A stretch of 64,000 nt of DNA, taken from contig NZ_CP012541.1 of assembly GCF_001298465.1 (NCBI RefSeq), positions 1,674,001 through 1,738,000 on the forward strand, given 5' to 3'. A program made the translations under genes and the position numbers. The notes beneath the pieces were generated by a model. The model was not told where the DNA came from and made no database searches. It saw only the letters and a list, made by a program, of their open reading frames with translations. How positions within the stretch are numbered: the stretch's first letter is position 1; each line of letters starts with the position of its first letter. The stretch is from Campylobacter concisus. GTDB taxonomy: Bacteria; Campylobacterota; Campylobacteria; Campylobacterales; Campylobacteraceae. Positions 8,208 to 21,432 of this stretch are shown here, piece after piece.

Positions 8208-8429
8208 TTTTGTCCTTTTTGGGTAAATTTGGGTTTGGAGTCTATCATATTTGGTGTTTTTAGTCAACACTCGCATAAAAACATAAGCTAAAAGATATTT
8301 ATAAATGTAAAGATAAAAAGTCTAATTATTTAAAAATATAAATAAATTTTAGATTTGATATTTTGTTATAAATTAAGAAATAATATTAAAAGATGATTGT
8401 TTAGATAAAGAATATTAAAAATCAACAAA

Positions 8430-8549
8430 GCCCGCAACGACCTACTTTTCCAACATCCCAGTAAGGGAGAGTATCATCAGCCAGGACGAGCTTAGCTTCT
8501 TGGTTCGAGATGGAGCAAGGCGTTTCCTCGTCTGTATAGTCACGGGCAG
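8430..8549 (-). rRNA. rrf: 5S ribosomal RNA
   Basis: The reverse strand reads TGCCCGTGACTATACAGACG at the 5' end and GTAGGTCGTTGCGGGC at the 3' end, which pair to form helix I; the length is about 120 nt. It lies about 130 nt after 23S in the same operon. Ends are approximate to a few bases. Confidence 0.93.
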
Positions 8550-8592
8550 TGTTAAATAAAAGATATATCAGATAAATCTCTTATTTAACACT
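8548..8592. repeat. Inverted repeat at the 5' end of 5S rRNA
   Basis: AGTGTTAAATAA (8548-8559) and TTATTTAACACT (8581-8592) are perfect 12-bp complements separated by 21 nt, in the 23S-5S spacer. A likely RNase processing hairpin. Confidence 0.6.
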
Positions 8593-8656
8593 ACTTGATA
8601 AAGTTAAAAGTCATAAACAAAGTTTTATAAAAACATATCTTATTAAGTTTTTATCC

Positions 8657-8674
8657 TTAACAAGGAAGTGATGC
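8657..8674. other. 3' arm of the 23S precursor processing stem
   Basis: TTAACAAGGAAGTGATGC is perfectly complementary (18 bp) to 11610-11627, just before the 23S 5' end; allowing one mismatch the stem extends to 24 bp. Such stems flanking 23S are RNase III substrates. Confidence 0.75.
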
Positions 8675-8677
8675 TTA

Positions 8678-11590
<2,913 letters not shown>

Positions 11591-11911
11591 TATTAGATTA
11601 TTCTAATTCGCATCACTTCCTTGTTAAAGATAACTTTATGTTACTATATTTAAATTCTAGCTCTCAAGACGGAAAGCATTGACTACTATTTAGATAAGTT
11701 TTAAATCCTAAATAGATTGTGATGTCAAACTTTTGCATTAAATGCAAAGAGAATAGAAATTTAAATCTTTAACAAGTCCTGTAAAATTGTTTTTAAAACT
11801 TGCTTGTGACTATTAACAATATTAATTAAAAGAACATTTAGACAAAAGTCTAATTAGAAAGTTTAAAAATTTAAGCTCTCTAATTAGACTTAATACGGTT
11901 AAACTATTTTA

Positions 11912-11987
11912 TGGTGGAGAATAGCGGGATCGAACCGCTGACCTCCTGCGTGCAAAGCAGGCGCTCTCCCAGCTGAGCTAATTCCCC
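11912..11987 (-). tRNA. tRNA-Ala (TGC)
   Basis: The 76-nt reverse-strand sequence starts GGGGAATTAGCTCAGC, has anticodon loop TTTGCAC, T-arm GGTTCGATCC, and an encoded CCA. It sits in the 16S-23S spacer. Confidence 0.96.
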
Positions 11988-11999
11988 AATTAAATTCTC

Positions 12000-12076
12000 T
12001 GGTGGGCCTAACAAGACTTGAACTTGTGACCTCACCCTTATCAGGGGTGCACTCTAACCAGCTGAGCTATAGGCCC
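12000..12076 (-). tRNA. tRNA-Ile (GAT)
   Basis: The 77-nt reverse-strand sequence starts GGGCCTATAGCTCAGC with anticodon loop CTGATAA and an encoded CCA. Transcription order in this operon is 16S, Ile, Ala, 23S. Confidence 0.96.
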
Positions 12077-12088
12077 CTATAGGTCTAT

Positions 12089-12120
12089 CAATCTTTCAAA
12101 ACTAAACAAGGATGATTGAG
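12089..12120. other. 3' arm of the 16S precursor processing stem
   Basis: This stretch (CAATCTTTC...GGATGATTGAG) is nearly complementary over about 32 nt to 13790-13823, upstream of the 16S 5' end, with a few mismatches and bulges. It would close the 16S gene into the long stem cut by RNase III. Confidence 0.7.
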
Positions 12121-12168
12121 AATATCTTTCTTATAGATATCTTGTGAGAGAATATCTATATGTACTCT

Positions 12169-13683
<1,515 letters not shown>

Positions 13684-14119
13684 ATTACCTATCTAATAGA
13701 CAGGATTTTTATTATGAAGTTTTTAATCAAAAAAACTTTTAGTTTTTATATTAGTTTGTCTAATCTATTATTTAATCATAATAGACTGGCTCAATCGATC
13801 ACTTGTTTAGATTTCAAAGATTGACTAATAGTTTAACAATTGTAAGTTAAAAGAACAACGATAAAAAGAAAAGGCTTTATTAACCAATGAAGTTAAAGGT
13901 GGTTTCTTGTTTCGTGAGCTGGAATTATATACGAGCAATACTTAAAGATAGTTGAAATATTTAGGGAATTTTAGAAAAAATTGTTAGGCGCTTAAAAATT
14001 TTAAAGTATGTATTTTTATTATAGGTTTAAGGGTTTAGTTTTTGAAGTATAAATTTGGAGAGTTTTTGCTCTCCATTATAATTAAGCATTAAATTATGTG
14101 AACTTTTACACAATATCTA
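13684..14119. other. rRNA operon leader and promoter region
   Basis: No gene is seen. The stretch holds the 5' arm of the 16S processing stem (13790-13823), a minus-strand TATAAT at 13924-13929 and A/T-rich DNA up to the ridA stop. Confidence 0.6.
13924..13929 (-). promoter_or_regulatory. Putative -10 box of the rRNA operon
   Basis: On the minus strand GTATATAATTCC contains a perfect TATAAT about 245 nt before the 16S 5' end. No convincing -35 box is seen. Confidence 0.5.
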
Positions 14120-14494
14120 TTAATAAGCCGCGATAAGCTCTATTTCTACAAGTGCGTCTTTTGGCAAGGTCTTAACGGCTACTGTACTTCTAGCAGGATA
14201 AGGCTCTTTAAAAAAATTAGCATACACAGTATTTACTTTAGCAAAATCTCCCATATCTGCTAGAAATATTGTAGTCTTTATGACATTATCAAAATTAAGC
14301 CCTGCCTCAGCCAAGATATTTTTTAAATTTTCAAGCGATTGCTCAGCTTGGGCCTCTACGCTACTACCTGCAAACTCACCCGCTGGTGTGACACCAAGCT
14401 GACCTGAGATAAATAAAAATCCATTTGCGCTAATAGCTTGAGAATATGGCCCAATCGCTTGTGGAGCTTTTTTTGTTGAGATTTGTTTTTTCAT
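14120..14494 (-). CDS. ridA: RidA family reactive-intermediate deaminase
   Basis: At 124 residues this matches the family length. RidA hydrolyses reactive enamine/imine intermediates, such as 2-aminoacrylate, formed by PLP enzymes. Visible signatures are GPYSQAI (15-21), FISGQLG (28-34), the catalytic Arg102 in ARSTVAV, and VEIELIAAY at the C-terminus. The ATG follows an AAAAGGAGAAA ribosome site. It stands alone upstream of the rRNA operon. Confidence 0.92.
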   Translation of the reverse strand: MKKQISTKKAPQAIGPYSQAISANGFLFISGQLGVTPAGEFAGSSVEAQAEQSLENLKNILAEAGLNFDNVIKTTIFLADMGDFAKVNTVYANFFKEPYPARSTVAVKTLPKDALVEIELIAAY

Positions 14495-14570
14495 ATTTTC
14501 TCCTTTTGAAATTTTTTAAAATCCTACTATAAATTTTCTAAATTTTTAGTCTCCAAAGGCTATAATGGGC

Positions 14571-14576
14571 AAAATT
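14571..14576 (+). promoter_or_regulatory. -10 box (TATAAT) for the following gene
   Basis: A TATAAT ends 8 nt before the first possible ATG (14585) and 14 nt before the ATG at 14591, which favours the second. Confidence 0.45.
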
Positions 14577-14590
14577 TCAAAAGGATGAAG

Positions 14591-15064
14591 ATGCAAAATA
14601 TACTCGCACCAAATGAGTTTTTAGATGATTATGTACTCAGTGCTGAGTTGGCTAAAAATGCTGGCATCTCATCAAATGCTTATCTTTTTTGGAAAAACGT
14701 CATAAGTGCTAAATTTGAAAACTCAAGAATAGTTTTTCTTAGAAAAAATAGCATTCCAGTCAAATTTCAAAACATTATAAAAACTTGCACGCCTTTAAAT
14801 GGCCTTATTCCAACAGGCGTATTTTGCTCTTTTACCTCGCTTGCTCCTTCTCATCTTGTAGCAAAAAATGGCTCTAAGATCTACGAGCTCTTTAAATTTT
14901 ATGAGATTTGCGGCATCAAATTTATAGACTTGAAGAAATTTTATGATGATTTTAATCTTAGCTATTCTTATAGAATTTACATTGAAAAGTGTAAATTTTT
15001 CTCACCTGCTCCATTTGAAAAACGCATAAAATTAACTGAAACGATGTGTCTTGGATATTACTAA
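14591..15064 (+). CDS. Hypothetical protein
   Basis: The product (157 residues from MQNILAPNEF) is not recognised. It is soluble, with a helical N-terminus and an aromatic- and lysine-rich second half (FKFYEICGIKFIDLKKFYDDF) and five cysteines with no metal-binding spacing. The AAGGA ribosome site overlaps an earlier in-frame ATG at 14585, so I place the start at 14591. A convergent terminator separates it from the fumarase genes. Confidence 0.65.
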   Translation: MQNILAPNEFLDDYVLSAELAKNAGISSNAYLFWKNVISAKFENSRIVFLRKNSIPVKFQNIIKTCTPLNGLIPTGVFCSFTSLAPSHLVAKNGSKIYELFKFYEICGIKFIDLKKFYDDFNLSYSYRIYIEKCKFFSPAPFEKRIKLTETMCLGYY

Positions 15065-15066
15065 AG

Positions 15067-15090
15067 TCCGCTAGCTAGCTTGCTAGCGGG
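15067..15090. terminator. Bidirectional intrinsic terminator
   Basis: CCGCTAGC and GCTAGCGG form an 8-bp GC-rich stem with a six-base loop between convergent genes, directly after one stop codon and 7 nt from the other. Confidence 0.7.
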
Positions 15091-15096
15091 ATAAAT

Positions 15097-15657
15097 TTAT
15101 ATCTTTTTGTAAGGTGCTTGACCGACTTCATAAAAGTTATTACCTTCGCAGTCAATGGCAACTATTGCTGGGAAATCCTCAACTGTAAGCCTAGCAACTG
15201 CCTCTGGTCCTAGTTCTGGATAAGCCAGCACTTCATATTTTTTGATACTTTGGCTAATGAGCGCTCCGATGCCGCCGATAGCAACCATATAAACACAGCA
15301 TGATTTTTTCATAGCCTCGACTACTGCGTCACTCCTGTAGCCTTTACCGATCATACCATTTATACCAACTTCATTTATCATAGTTGGGGTGTATTTATCC
15401 ATTCTGCCGCTTGTTGTTGGGCCTGCTGCACCGATAGCTTGATTTGGCTTGGCTGGAGTTGGTCCAACATAGTAGATAGTCTCACCCTTTAGTTCAACTG
15501 GTAGTTTTTCGCCACGTGCCAATGTTTCAGTAAGTGCCTTATGTGCAGCGTCACGAGCTGCTATGATAGTGCCTGATATTAGGACATTGTCGCCTGCTTT
15601 TAGGCTCTTTACCACCTCTTTATTAAATGGTGCTGTTATTCTTTTTACTTCTGACAT
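15097..15657 (-). CDS. Class I fumarate hydratase, beta subunit
   Basis: The 186-residue protein matches the C-terminal (TtdB/FumB-type) domain of class I fumarases: VLISGTIIAARDAAHKAL, YYVGPTPAKPNQAIGAAGPTT in part, and IGKGYRSDAVVEAMKK are family signatures. It pairs with the alpha subunit encoded 9 nt upstream to convert fumarate and malate in the TCA cycle. L-tartrate dehydratase is a close relative, but the central-metabolism setting and lack of a tartrate transporter favour fumarase. Confidence 0.88.
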   Translation of the reverse strand: MSEVKRITAPFNKEVVKSLKAGDNVLISGTIIAARDAAHKALTETLARGEKLPVELKGETIYYVGPTPAKPNQAIGAAGPTTSGRMDKYTPTMINEVGINGMIGKGYRSDAVVEAMKKSCCVYMVAIGGIGALISQSIKKYEVLAYPELGPEAVARLTVEDFPAIVAIDCEGNNFYEVGQAPYKKI

Positions 15658-15666
15658 TTTTTCTCC

Positions 15667-16512
15667 TTAAAGCTCAGCGTCTGCGTGGCGTGCAGCGTGG
15701 CAGTTGATGTTTATAGCAACAGGAAGACCTGCTATGTGGGTTGGATACCACTCGACATTTACTTTAACAGCAGTGGTGTCACCACCAAGTCCTTGAGGAC
15801 CAACACCAGTTTTGCAAGCAAGCTCTAGTAGCTCGTCTTCTAATTTGGCATATCTTGGATCAGAATTTTTACTATCGACTGAACGAACTGCTGCTTCTTT
15901 TGCCAAAAGTGCTGCCTTATCCATCGTACCACCTATGCCAACACCTATTGTTAGTGGAGGACAGGCGTTTGGTCCAGCGTATTTTACAGCCTCTAAAAAG
16001 ACTTTTTTTACACCCTCTATACCATCAGCTGGTACAAGCATTTTTAAAACCGATTTATTCTCACTACCAAAACCTTTTGGAGCTACTTTTATCTTTAGCT
16101 TATCTCCTGGTACGATCCTAGTGTGAATGACGGCTGGAGTGTTGTTTGTGGTATTTTTTCTCTCAAAAAGTGGCTCAGCAACGACTGACTTTCTTAGGTA
16201 GCCCCCAATGTAGCCTTCCGCAATGCCCTCATTTATCGCATCTTCAATATATCCACCCTCAATATGCACATCTTGGCCGATCTGCACAAAAACAACCGTC
16301 ATGCCTGTATCTTGGCATATAGGCGCAACGCCCTCTTCTGCTAGCTTAGCATTTTGTAAAATTTTGCCCAAAATGTCTTTGCCTAGTGACGAGCTTTCGC
16401 TACTTTGAGCCTTTGTAAAAGCAGCCTTTAAATCTGGCGTCACAACATAACAGGCCTGTTTGCAAAGCTTGGCAACGACTTCTCTTATATCTTTTACATT
16501 TATTATTCTCAT
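15667..16512 (-). CDS. Class I fumarate hydratase, alpha subunit
   Basis: This 281-residue iron-sulfur subunit carries the three cluster cysteines: Cys66 in ICQDTGM, Cys184 in NACPPLTIGVGIGG and Cys233 in ELACKTGVGPQGLGGDTT. The [4Fe-4S] cluster binds substrate directly and is oxygen-sensitive, fitting a microaerobic or anaerobic lifestyle. It is the first gene of a two-gene operon with a strong GAGGAG ribosome site. C. jejuni is better known for class II FumC. Confidence 0.9.
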   Translation of the reverse strand: MRIINVKDIREVVAKLCKQACYVVTPDLKAAFTKAQSSESSSLGKDILGKILQNAKLAEEGVAPICQDTGMTVVFVQIGQDVHIEGGYIEDAINEGIAEGYIGGYLRKSVVAEPLFERKNTTNNTPAVIHTRIVPGDKLKIKVAPKGFGSENKSVLKMLVPADGIEGVKKVFLEAVKYAGPNACPPLTIGVGIGGTMDKAALLAKEAAVRSVDSKNSDPRYAKLEDELLELACKTGVGPQGLGGDTTAVKVNVEWYPTHIAGLPVAININCHAARHADAEL

Positions 16513-16723
16513 CTTTACTCCTCGTAAAAAACAATTTTTAATTATATTAACTATATTTAAAATTTAAGATTAAATTTTACTGCTAGATATCTACTCGAAA
16601 AATTTATATGAGTTTATTTTGCTTGACTACAACTAGAAGACTTGCCTAAAACAAATTTAATAAAATAAGCGATAGCGAAAATTGAGTCTAGAACATCACA
16701 ATATTGATAGAAATTTACATAAC

Positions 16724-16741
16724 ATGGCTTATTTAAGCCAT
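16724..16741. terminator. Hairpin after the CNNM-family gene
   Basis: ATGGCTTA and TAAGCCAT form a near-perfect palindrome 13 nt beyond the stop codon. The rest of the 240-nt gap to the fumarase gene holds only A/T-rich DNA. Confidence 0.4.
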
Positions 16742-16753
16742 AAATATATAAAT

Positions 16754-18094
16754 TTAAGACTGAATGCTCTCCTCTTCATTTTTTATCTTTTTTCTAACTT
16801 TGACTCGTGATATGCTAGCTCCATCCATCTTTCTTACTTCGTAGTAGCAGTTTTCATCCTCGATCTTATCACCTACAACTGGTAAACGACCGATTAGGTT
16901 GAAGACATATCCACCGATCGTTACTTGATCCGTCTCTTCATCAAAGCTTATACCAAGAACCTCTTCAACACTCTCTAGATCGTATCTGCCTTGAAATTCA
17001 TAAATATTGTCATTTATCTTTTTATAGTGCTGATCGACCTCGTCGTGCTCGTCGTTAAAGTCACCAAGCACCTCCTCCATGATGTCCTCCATCGTAAGAA
17101 GACCAGCCGTGCCACCATACTCATCAACGACAAGTGCAGCTGAAATTTGCTCTTTATTCATCATTACAAGCACTTTTGAGATAGAGAGGCTCTCAGGCAC
17201 GATGACAAATTTACGCACAATCGCGTCAAAACTCTTCTCTTTGTCTTTACTAAAGTGAAGCTGTAAAATATCTCTAATGTGTATCATGCCCAAAATAATA
17301 TCTTTTGAGCCGTCTATATAAGGAAAGCGAGTGTATTTTGACTCAAATACGACTTGTAAATTCTCTTCAAAGCTCTTTTGTTTATTTATGCAGATCATAT
17401 CGCGCCTCGGCGTCATGATCTCTTTTGCGACTGTGTCACTAAAATCAACTGCATTTTTAATAATCTCAGTCTCAAAACTATCAAGCACACCGCCCTTTAA
17501 GCTCTCGCCAACGATGATTTTTATCTCTTCTTCAGAGTGGGCTAGTTCATTTTCTTTGGCTGGCTGGATGCCTAAAATTTTAAGTCCAATGGTTGCTAAA
17601 ATATCAAAAAGCTTAATTACAGGCGAAAATAGCACCCAGAAAAAGTGAAGTGGACGAGCAATTTTTAGTACTGAAGTCTCGGCCTTTGCTATAGCAACTG
17701 ACTTTGGTACAAGCTCACCCATTACAACGTGAAGTAGCGTAATAAGCGTAAATGCGATCGCAAAACCAACTGTATGAACTAAGATATCACTAAAGTTGAA
17801 TAAATTTTTAAGTGGGGCTTCTATAAGTCTTGCAACTGCTGGCTCACCGATCCAACCAAGAGCAAGTGAGCTTAGTGTGATGCCAAGCTGAGTGGCACTA
17901 AGATAGGTATCAAGCTTGTTTGACATCTCAAAAGCAAGCTGAGCATTTGGCTTTTTCTCTTTGATAAGCTCTTCAAGCCTAGACTTACGAACTTTAACAA
18001 GAGAAAATTCTGATAAAACAAAAAATGCGTTTAGCAAAATGAATATAATGGCAAGTATTACCATTAAAAGCGAATTATCGCTACTGGGGTTCAA
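16754..18094 (-). CDS. CNNM/CBS-domain membrane protein (HlyC/CorC family)
   Basis: The 446-residue protein has an N-terminal CNNM domain with about four membrane helices (residues 8-165, including LSATQLGITLSSLALGWIGEP in parts and MGELVPKSVAI), a CBS pair (about 215-340, with VAKEIMTPRRDM and VVDEYGGTAGLLTMEDIMEEVLG in parts), and a C-terminal CorC_HlyC domain (about 355-435). Homologues move or regulate Mg2+ or Co2+; the 'hemolysin' label is historical. It is monocistronic. Confidence 0.87.
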   Translation of the reverse strand: MNPSSDNSLLMVILAIIFILLNAFFVLSEFSLVKVRKSRLEELIKEKKPNAQLAFEMSNKLDTYLSATQLGITLSSLALGWIGEPAVARLIEAPLKNLFNFSDILVHTVGFAIAFTLITLLHVVMGELVPKSVAIAKAETSVLKIARPLHFFWVLFSPVIKLFDILATIGLKILGIQPAKENELAHSEEEIKIIVGESLKGGVLDSFETEIIKNAVDFSDTVAKEIMTPRRDMICINKQKSFEENLQVVFESKYTRFPYIDGSKDIILGMIHIRDILQLHFSKDKEKSFDAIVRKFVIVPESLSISKVLVMMNKEQISAALVVDEYGGTAGLLTMEDIMEEVLGDFNDEHDEVDQHYKKINDNIYEFQGRYDLESVEEVLGISFDEETDQVTIGGYVFNLIGRLPVVGDKIEDENCYYEVRKMDGASISRVKVRKKIKNEEESIQS

Positions 18095-18265
18095 TTATGA
18101 TCCTTAAGAGTTAAAAATTTTTGCCTGATTATAGCGAATTTATATTTAGCGGTCAAATTATCCACGCCCAAAAGTAACAACATTTCTTAAATTTAAAATT
18201 TATAAAAACTTCTTAAATCATATTTTGATAACATTATTTTCATCACTAAATTTATGGATTTTACA

Positions 18266-19579
18266 ATGAGCAAAAAGAATTTTTCATCGCGTTGGGCATT
18301 TATATTGGCCTGTGTTGGATCAGCAGTTGGCATGGCAAATGTCTGGGGCTTTCCTTACAAACTTGGCACAAATGGCGGTGCGGCGTTTTTACTCATCTAT
18401 GTTTTTTTCATAGCTCTTTTTTCATATGTTGGTCTAAGTGCGGAGTATGCGATTGGCAGACGTGCAAAAACTGGTACGCTTGGATCATATAAATATGCTT
18501 GGCAAAGTAGAAATTTAGGCGTATTTGGCAATATTATTGGCTGGCTTCCACTTGCTGGCTCACTTTGCATAGCAATTGGTTACGCAGTCATCATCGCCTA
18601 CGTACTAAAAGCCCTTACTCAGGCACTCACTGGCTCATTTATGAGCGTTGATACGAACGTTTGGTTTAACTCATTTGCACTTCAAGATTACTCAGTCTTG
18701 CCTTATCATTTTATCATCGTTGTTGGCACGCTTCTTACACTATTTTTTGGAGCAAAAAGTATCGAAAAAACAAATCAAATAATGATGCCACTGTTTTTTG
18801 TATTATTTAGCATTTTGGCTATAAATGTCGCGATGCTACCAAATGCGTTTGATGGGTATAAATTCCTTTTTATCCCTGACTTTAGTAAGCTTGCAGACCC
18901 GATGGTATGGGTTTCTGCGATGGGTCAAGCCTTTTTCTCGCTCTCTATCACAGGATCTGGCATGATAGTTTATGGAGCTTACCTTTCAAAAGATGAAGAT
19001 ATCGTTGAGAGTGCTAAAACTACGGCTTTTTTTGATACTATCGCAGCTCTTGTGGCCGCTCTTGTTATGATCCCAGCAGTCTTTGCCTATGCTATGGATC
19101 CAGCCGAAGGTCCAAAGCTACTTTTTGTAACGCTTCCAAAAATTTTACAAAATATGATCGGCGGTCAAATTTTTGCGATCATACTATTTACAGCAGTCAT
19201 CTTTGGCGGTATCACCTCACTTCAAAATATGTTTGAGGTCGTGGCTGAGTCGCTTATGCATAAATTTCCGTTTCTTAATAGATTTTGGACGCTCACGCTA
19301 CTTTGTGCAGTTTGCTTTGGCATAGGAGCATTTATGGAGCCTATTAGCAGTTGGGGGCCTTGGATGGACTTTGTGTCGATCTATATCATTCCAATCGGTG
19401 CGGTAATCGGTGCTATTTCTTGGTTCTGGATTATTAAAAAAGATGAAATTTTAGACGAGATAAATTCTGGAGCAAATAGATCTTATGGTAATTTCTGGTA
19501 TTTTGTAGGCAAATTTATCTACGTTCCGCTAACATTTTTACTTTGTATCATAGCTGTAAGTAAGGGAATTTCTTTTTAA
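18266..19579 (+). CDS. Sodium-dependent transporter, NSS/SNF family
   Basis: From MSKKNFSSRW the protein is 437 residues with 11 to 12 predicted helices. TM1 shows AVGMANVWGFPY with GTNGGAAF following, the Na+ and substrate site of LeuT-type carriers, and TM6 carries FFSLSITGSGMIVYGAY in keeping with the unwound helix. Substrates are usually amino acids. An upstream in-frame ATG at 18254 would add MDFT; the family consensus starts shortly before the SRW motif, so I prefer 18266. Confidence 0.88.
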   Translation: MSKKNFSSRWAFILACVGSAVGMANVWGFPYKLGTNGGAAFLLIYVFFIALFSYVGLSAEYAIGRRAKTGTLGSYKYAWQSRNLGVFGNIIGWLPLAGSLCIAIGYAVIIAYVLKALTQALTGSFMSVDTNVWFNSFALQDYSVLPYHFIIVVGTLLTLFFGAKSIEKTNQIMMPLFFVLFSILAINVAMLPNAFDGYKFLFIPDFSKLADPMVWVSAMGQAFFSLSITGSGMIVYGAYLSKDEDIVESAKTTAFFDTIAALVAALVMIPAVFAYAMDPAEGPKLLFVTLPKILQNMIGGQIFAIILFTAVIFGGITSLQNMFEVVAESLMHKFPFLNRFWTLTLLCAVCFGIGAFMEPISSWGPWMDFVSIYIIPIGAVIGAISWFWIIKKDEILDEINSGANRSYGNFWYFVGKFIYVPLTFLLCIIAVSKGISF

Positions 19580-19610
19580 ATTTAGCTCACCAAAAAATAA
19601 GCTAAATTTA
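19577..19610. terminator. Bidirectional terminator hairpin
   Basis: TAAATTTAGCT and AGCTAAATTTA pair perfectly over 11 bp with a 12-base loop between convergent genes, followed by AAAATTTTTG. Confidence 0.6.
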
Positions 19611-19623
19611 AAAATTTTTGAAG

Positions 19624-20073
19624 TTATCTTAGTTTTTTTGTGCCAATATAAGTGGCAAAAATTTCTTGTGAGCCATCTTTTTTAAATAAAATAACATCGT
19701 ATTGCTCGGCTTTACTGCCTTGTTCCATGCCTTGACTCTCCATCGGCATGCCAGGTACTGCGATACCAACTACATCTTTTGGCTTAAGCTCTAGTAGGCG
19801 CTTTACCTCATCGGCTGGAACATGACCTTCTATGATATATCCATCGATGATTGCTGTATGGCAGCTTGAAAGCTCTAGCGGCACGTTAAATTCTTTCTTA
19901 ACTTTAGCTATATCATCTACTTTTATGACCTCTTCGCTAAATCCAGCCTTCTGCATCGCCTCACCCCAGCTAGTACAACATCCACAAGTTGGGCTTTTAT
20001 AGACCTTCATATCAGCCGCGAACGCAAGTGTTGCAAAAAAGCCAAGGGCCAAAAATGCTAATTTTTTCATCAT
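19624..20073 (-). CDS. DUF411 periplasmic protein, probably metal-related
   Basis: The 149-residue precursor has a signal peptide ending near ALAFAA (residue 20). The mature part carries SPTCGCCTSW near its N-terminus and SSCHTAIIDGYIIEGHVP, the hallmark cysteines and GHVP motif of DUF411. Members are often near copper resistance genes and are thought to bind copper; here no copper gene is adjacent. A second ATG one codon later has better ribosome-site spacing. Confidence 0.85.
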   Translation of the reverse strand: MMKKLAFLALGFFATLAFAADMKVYKSPTCGCCTSWGEAMQKAGFSEEVIKVDDIAKVKKEFNVPLELSSCHTAIIDGYIIEGHVPADEVKRLLELKPKDVVGIAVPGMPMESQGMEQGSKAEQYDVILFKKDGSQEIFATYIGTKKLR

Positions 20074-20146
20074 TTTCCTTTACGTAAAATTTGCAAAATA
20101 ATATAGCTCACATTTAAATTTTATATAAATGCTTAATATTGCTTGC

Positions 20147-20152
20147 TATAAT
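20147..20152 (+). promoter_or_regulatory. -10 box (TATAAT) for the SbmA/BacA-like gene
   Basis: GCTATAATTC lies 26 nt before the ATG, with AAAAGGC as a ribosome site in between. Confidence 0.45.
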
Positions 20153-20178
20153 TCGCCAAAATTTACAAAAGGCACTTT

Positions 20179-21147
20179 ATGTTTTCATCATTTTTTAAAG
20201 ATAAAAAATGGGCACTCTGGGCTTATGGCGGAGCGATATTTATCATCTTACTTCTTGTCTATCAAACACACCTAAATGTCCGTATAAACGAGTGGTATAA
20301 AAATTTCTACGACATCGTGCAAAACTCAAAAGATCATGATGTAAGTGAGTTTTGGCGAGAAATTTTTAACTTTATAAAAATCGCTATGCCTTACGTCGTG
20401 ACTTACACTGTGATCTCGTTTTTTGCTAGCCACTGGGTCTTTCGCTGGAGAGAGGCGATGACATTTAGATATCTAAAATTTTGGCAAAACTGCAAAAGTG
20501 ACATCGAAGGTAGTTCGCAGCGTATCCAAGAAGACGTCTACCGCTTTGCCAAAATAATGGAAAGCCTTGGCGTGCAAGTTTTAAGGGCGATCATGACGCT
20601 AATTGCCTTTATACCAGTGCTTTGGGAGCTAAGCAAGAGCGTAAGTTTGCCTTACATCAAAGATATCGAGGGCTCGCTTGTTTATATCGCTTTAATAATT
20701 AGCATCGGTGGCTTAATTATTTCGTGGTTTGTGGGCATTAAACTCCCGCATATCGAGTATAACAACCAAAAAGCAGAAGCTGCATTTAGAAAAGAGCTGG
20801 TTTACGGTGAGGATGATAAGTCTAAATTTTGCCAGCCAAACGTCATGCTAGAGCTTTTTACGGGCGTAAAGTTAAATTATTACAAACTATTTTTGCACTA
20901 TGGCTACTTTAACCTTTGGCTCATCTCTTTTTCACAAATTCTTGTCATCGTGCCTTATATCATTATGGGAAATGGCCTGTTTAGCGGTGTTATCACACTT
21001 GGTGTGCTTATACAAGCCAGCAACGCTTTTTCTCAAGTTAGAGAGAGTTTTAGCGTCTTTATCGACAACTGGACGACAATAACGGAGCTAAGATCTGTAA
21101 ATAAGCGTTTGAGAGAATTTGAGAGAAATATAAACTATAAGGCGTAG
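20179..21147 (+). CDS. SbmA/BacA-like peptide transporter
   Basis: The 322-residue protein has an N-terminal helix (15-33), further helices near 70-90, 135-155, 165-185 and 240-275, and conserved WYKNFYDIVQ, FRWREAMT and SSQRIQEDVYRFA motifs of SbmA/BacA. These proton-driven carriers import peptide antibiotics and, in some bacteria, affect very-long-chain fatty acids and host survival. It is shorter than E. coli SbmA (about 406). The gene is monocistronic. Confidence 0.85.
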   Translation: MFSSFFKDKKWALWAYGGAIFIILLLVYQTHLNVRINEWYKNFYDIVQNSKDHDVSEFWREIFNFIKIAMPYVVTYTVISFFASHWVFRWREAMTFRYLKFWQNCKSDIEGSSQRIQEDVYRFAKIMESLGVQVLRAIMTLIAFIPVLWELSKSVSLPYIKDIEGSLVYIALIISIGGLIISWFVGIKLPHIEYNNQKAEAAFRKELVYGEDDKSKFCQPNVMLELFTGVKLNYYKLFLHYGYFNLWLISFSQILVIVPYIIMGNGLFSGVITLGVLIQASNAFSQVRESFSVFIDNWTTITELRSVNKRLREFERNINYKA

Positions 21148-21202
21148 GGGTTAAATTTAGAATATAGCGTCTAAATTTTGAATTCATGCGATGCAAATTC
21201 GG

Positions 21203-21318
21203 GCAAATTTTAAAATTTCATGAACGAGTAATTTCGGCTCTAAAATTTGAGCTAAGCTATAAGCGAAGCCAAATTTTAGTAGTCAATTCTTGCGAGTGAA
21301 TGAGATTTTAAAATTTGC
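21203..21318. repeat. Nested inverted repeats in an intergenic region
   Basis: Outer arms GCAAATTTTAAAATTTCAT (21203-21221) and its near-exact complement at 21300-21318 (one mismatch in 19) enclose inner arms CTAAAATTTG (21240-21249) and CAAATTTTAG (21270-21279). The full 285-nt gap has no open frame of note. It could be a structured RNA, a terminator or a dispersed intergenic repeat. Confidence 0.55.
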
Positions 21319-21396
21319 AAAAAAGCAAATTACTATTTTTGATATCACAAAAATTAATTTTCTCCCCTCGTTTAACAATACATATCCAACTCAGGC

Positions 21397-21402
21397 TATA
21401 AT
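21397..21402 (+). promoter_or_regulatory. -10 box (TATAAT) for the M48 protease gene
   Basis: GGCTATAATACG is 30 nt upstream of the ATG, followed by an AAAAAGGAT ribosome site. Confidence 0.5.
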
Positions 21403-21432
21403 ACGCAAAATTTTAGTCCAAAAAGGATAAAA

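Noticed and set aside
7771-8226. 151-codon plus-strand frame rich in Phe, Ser and Leu
   Set aside because: It is the antisense of the Lys/Asp/Ser-rich tail of the helix-hairpin-helix gene, which explains its composition.
15812-16126. Plus-strand frames within the fumarase alpha gene
   Set aside because: Antisense to a gene whose cluster cysteines and family motifs are intact.
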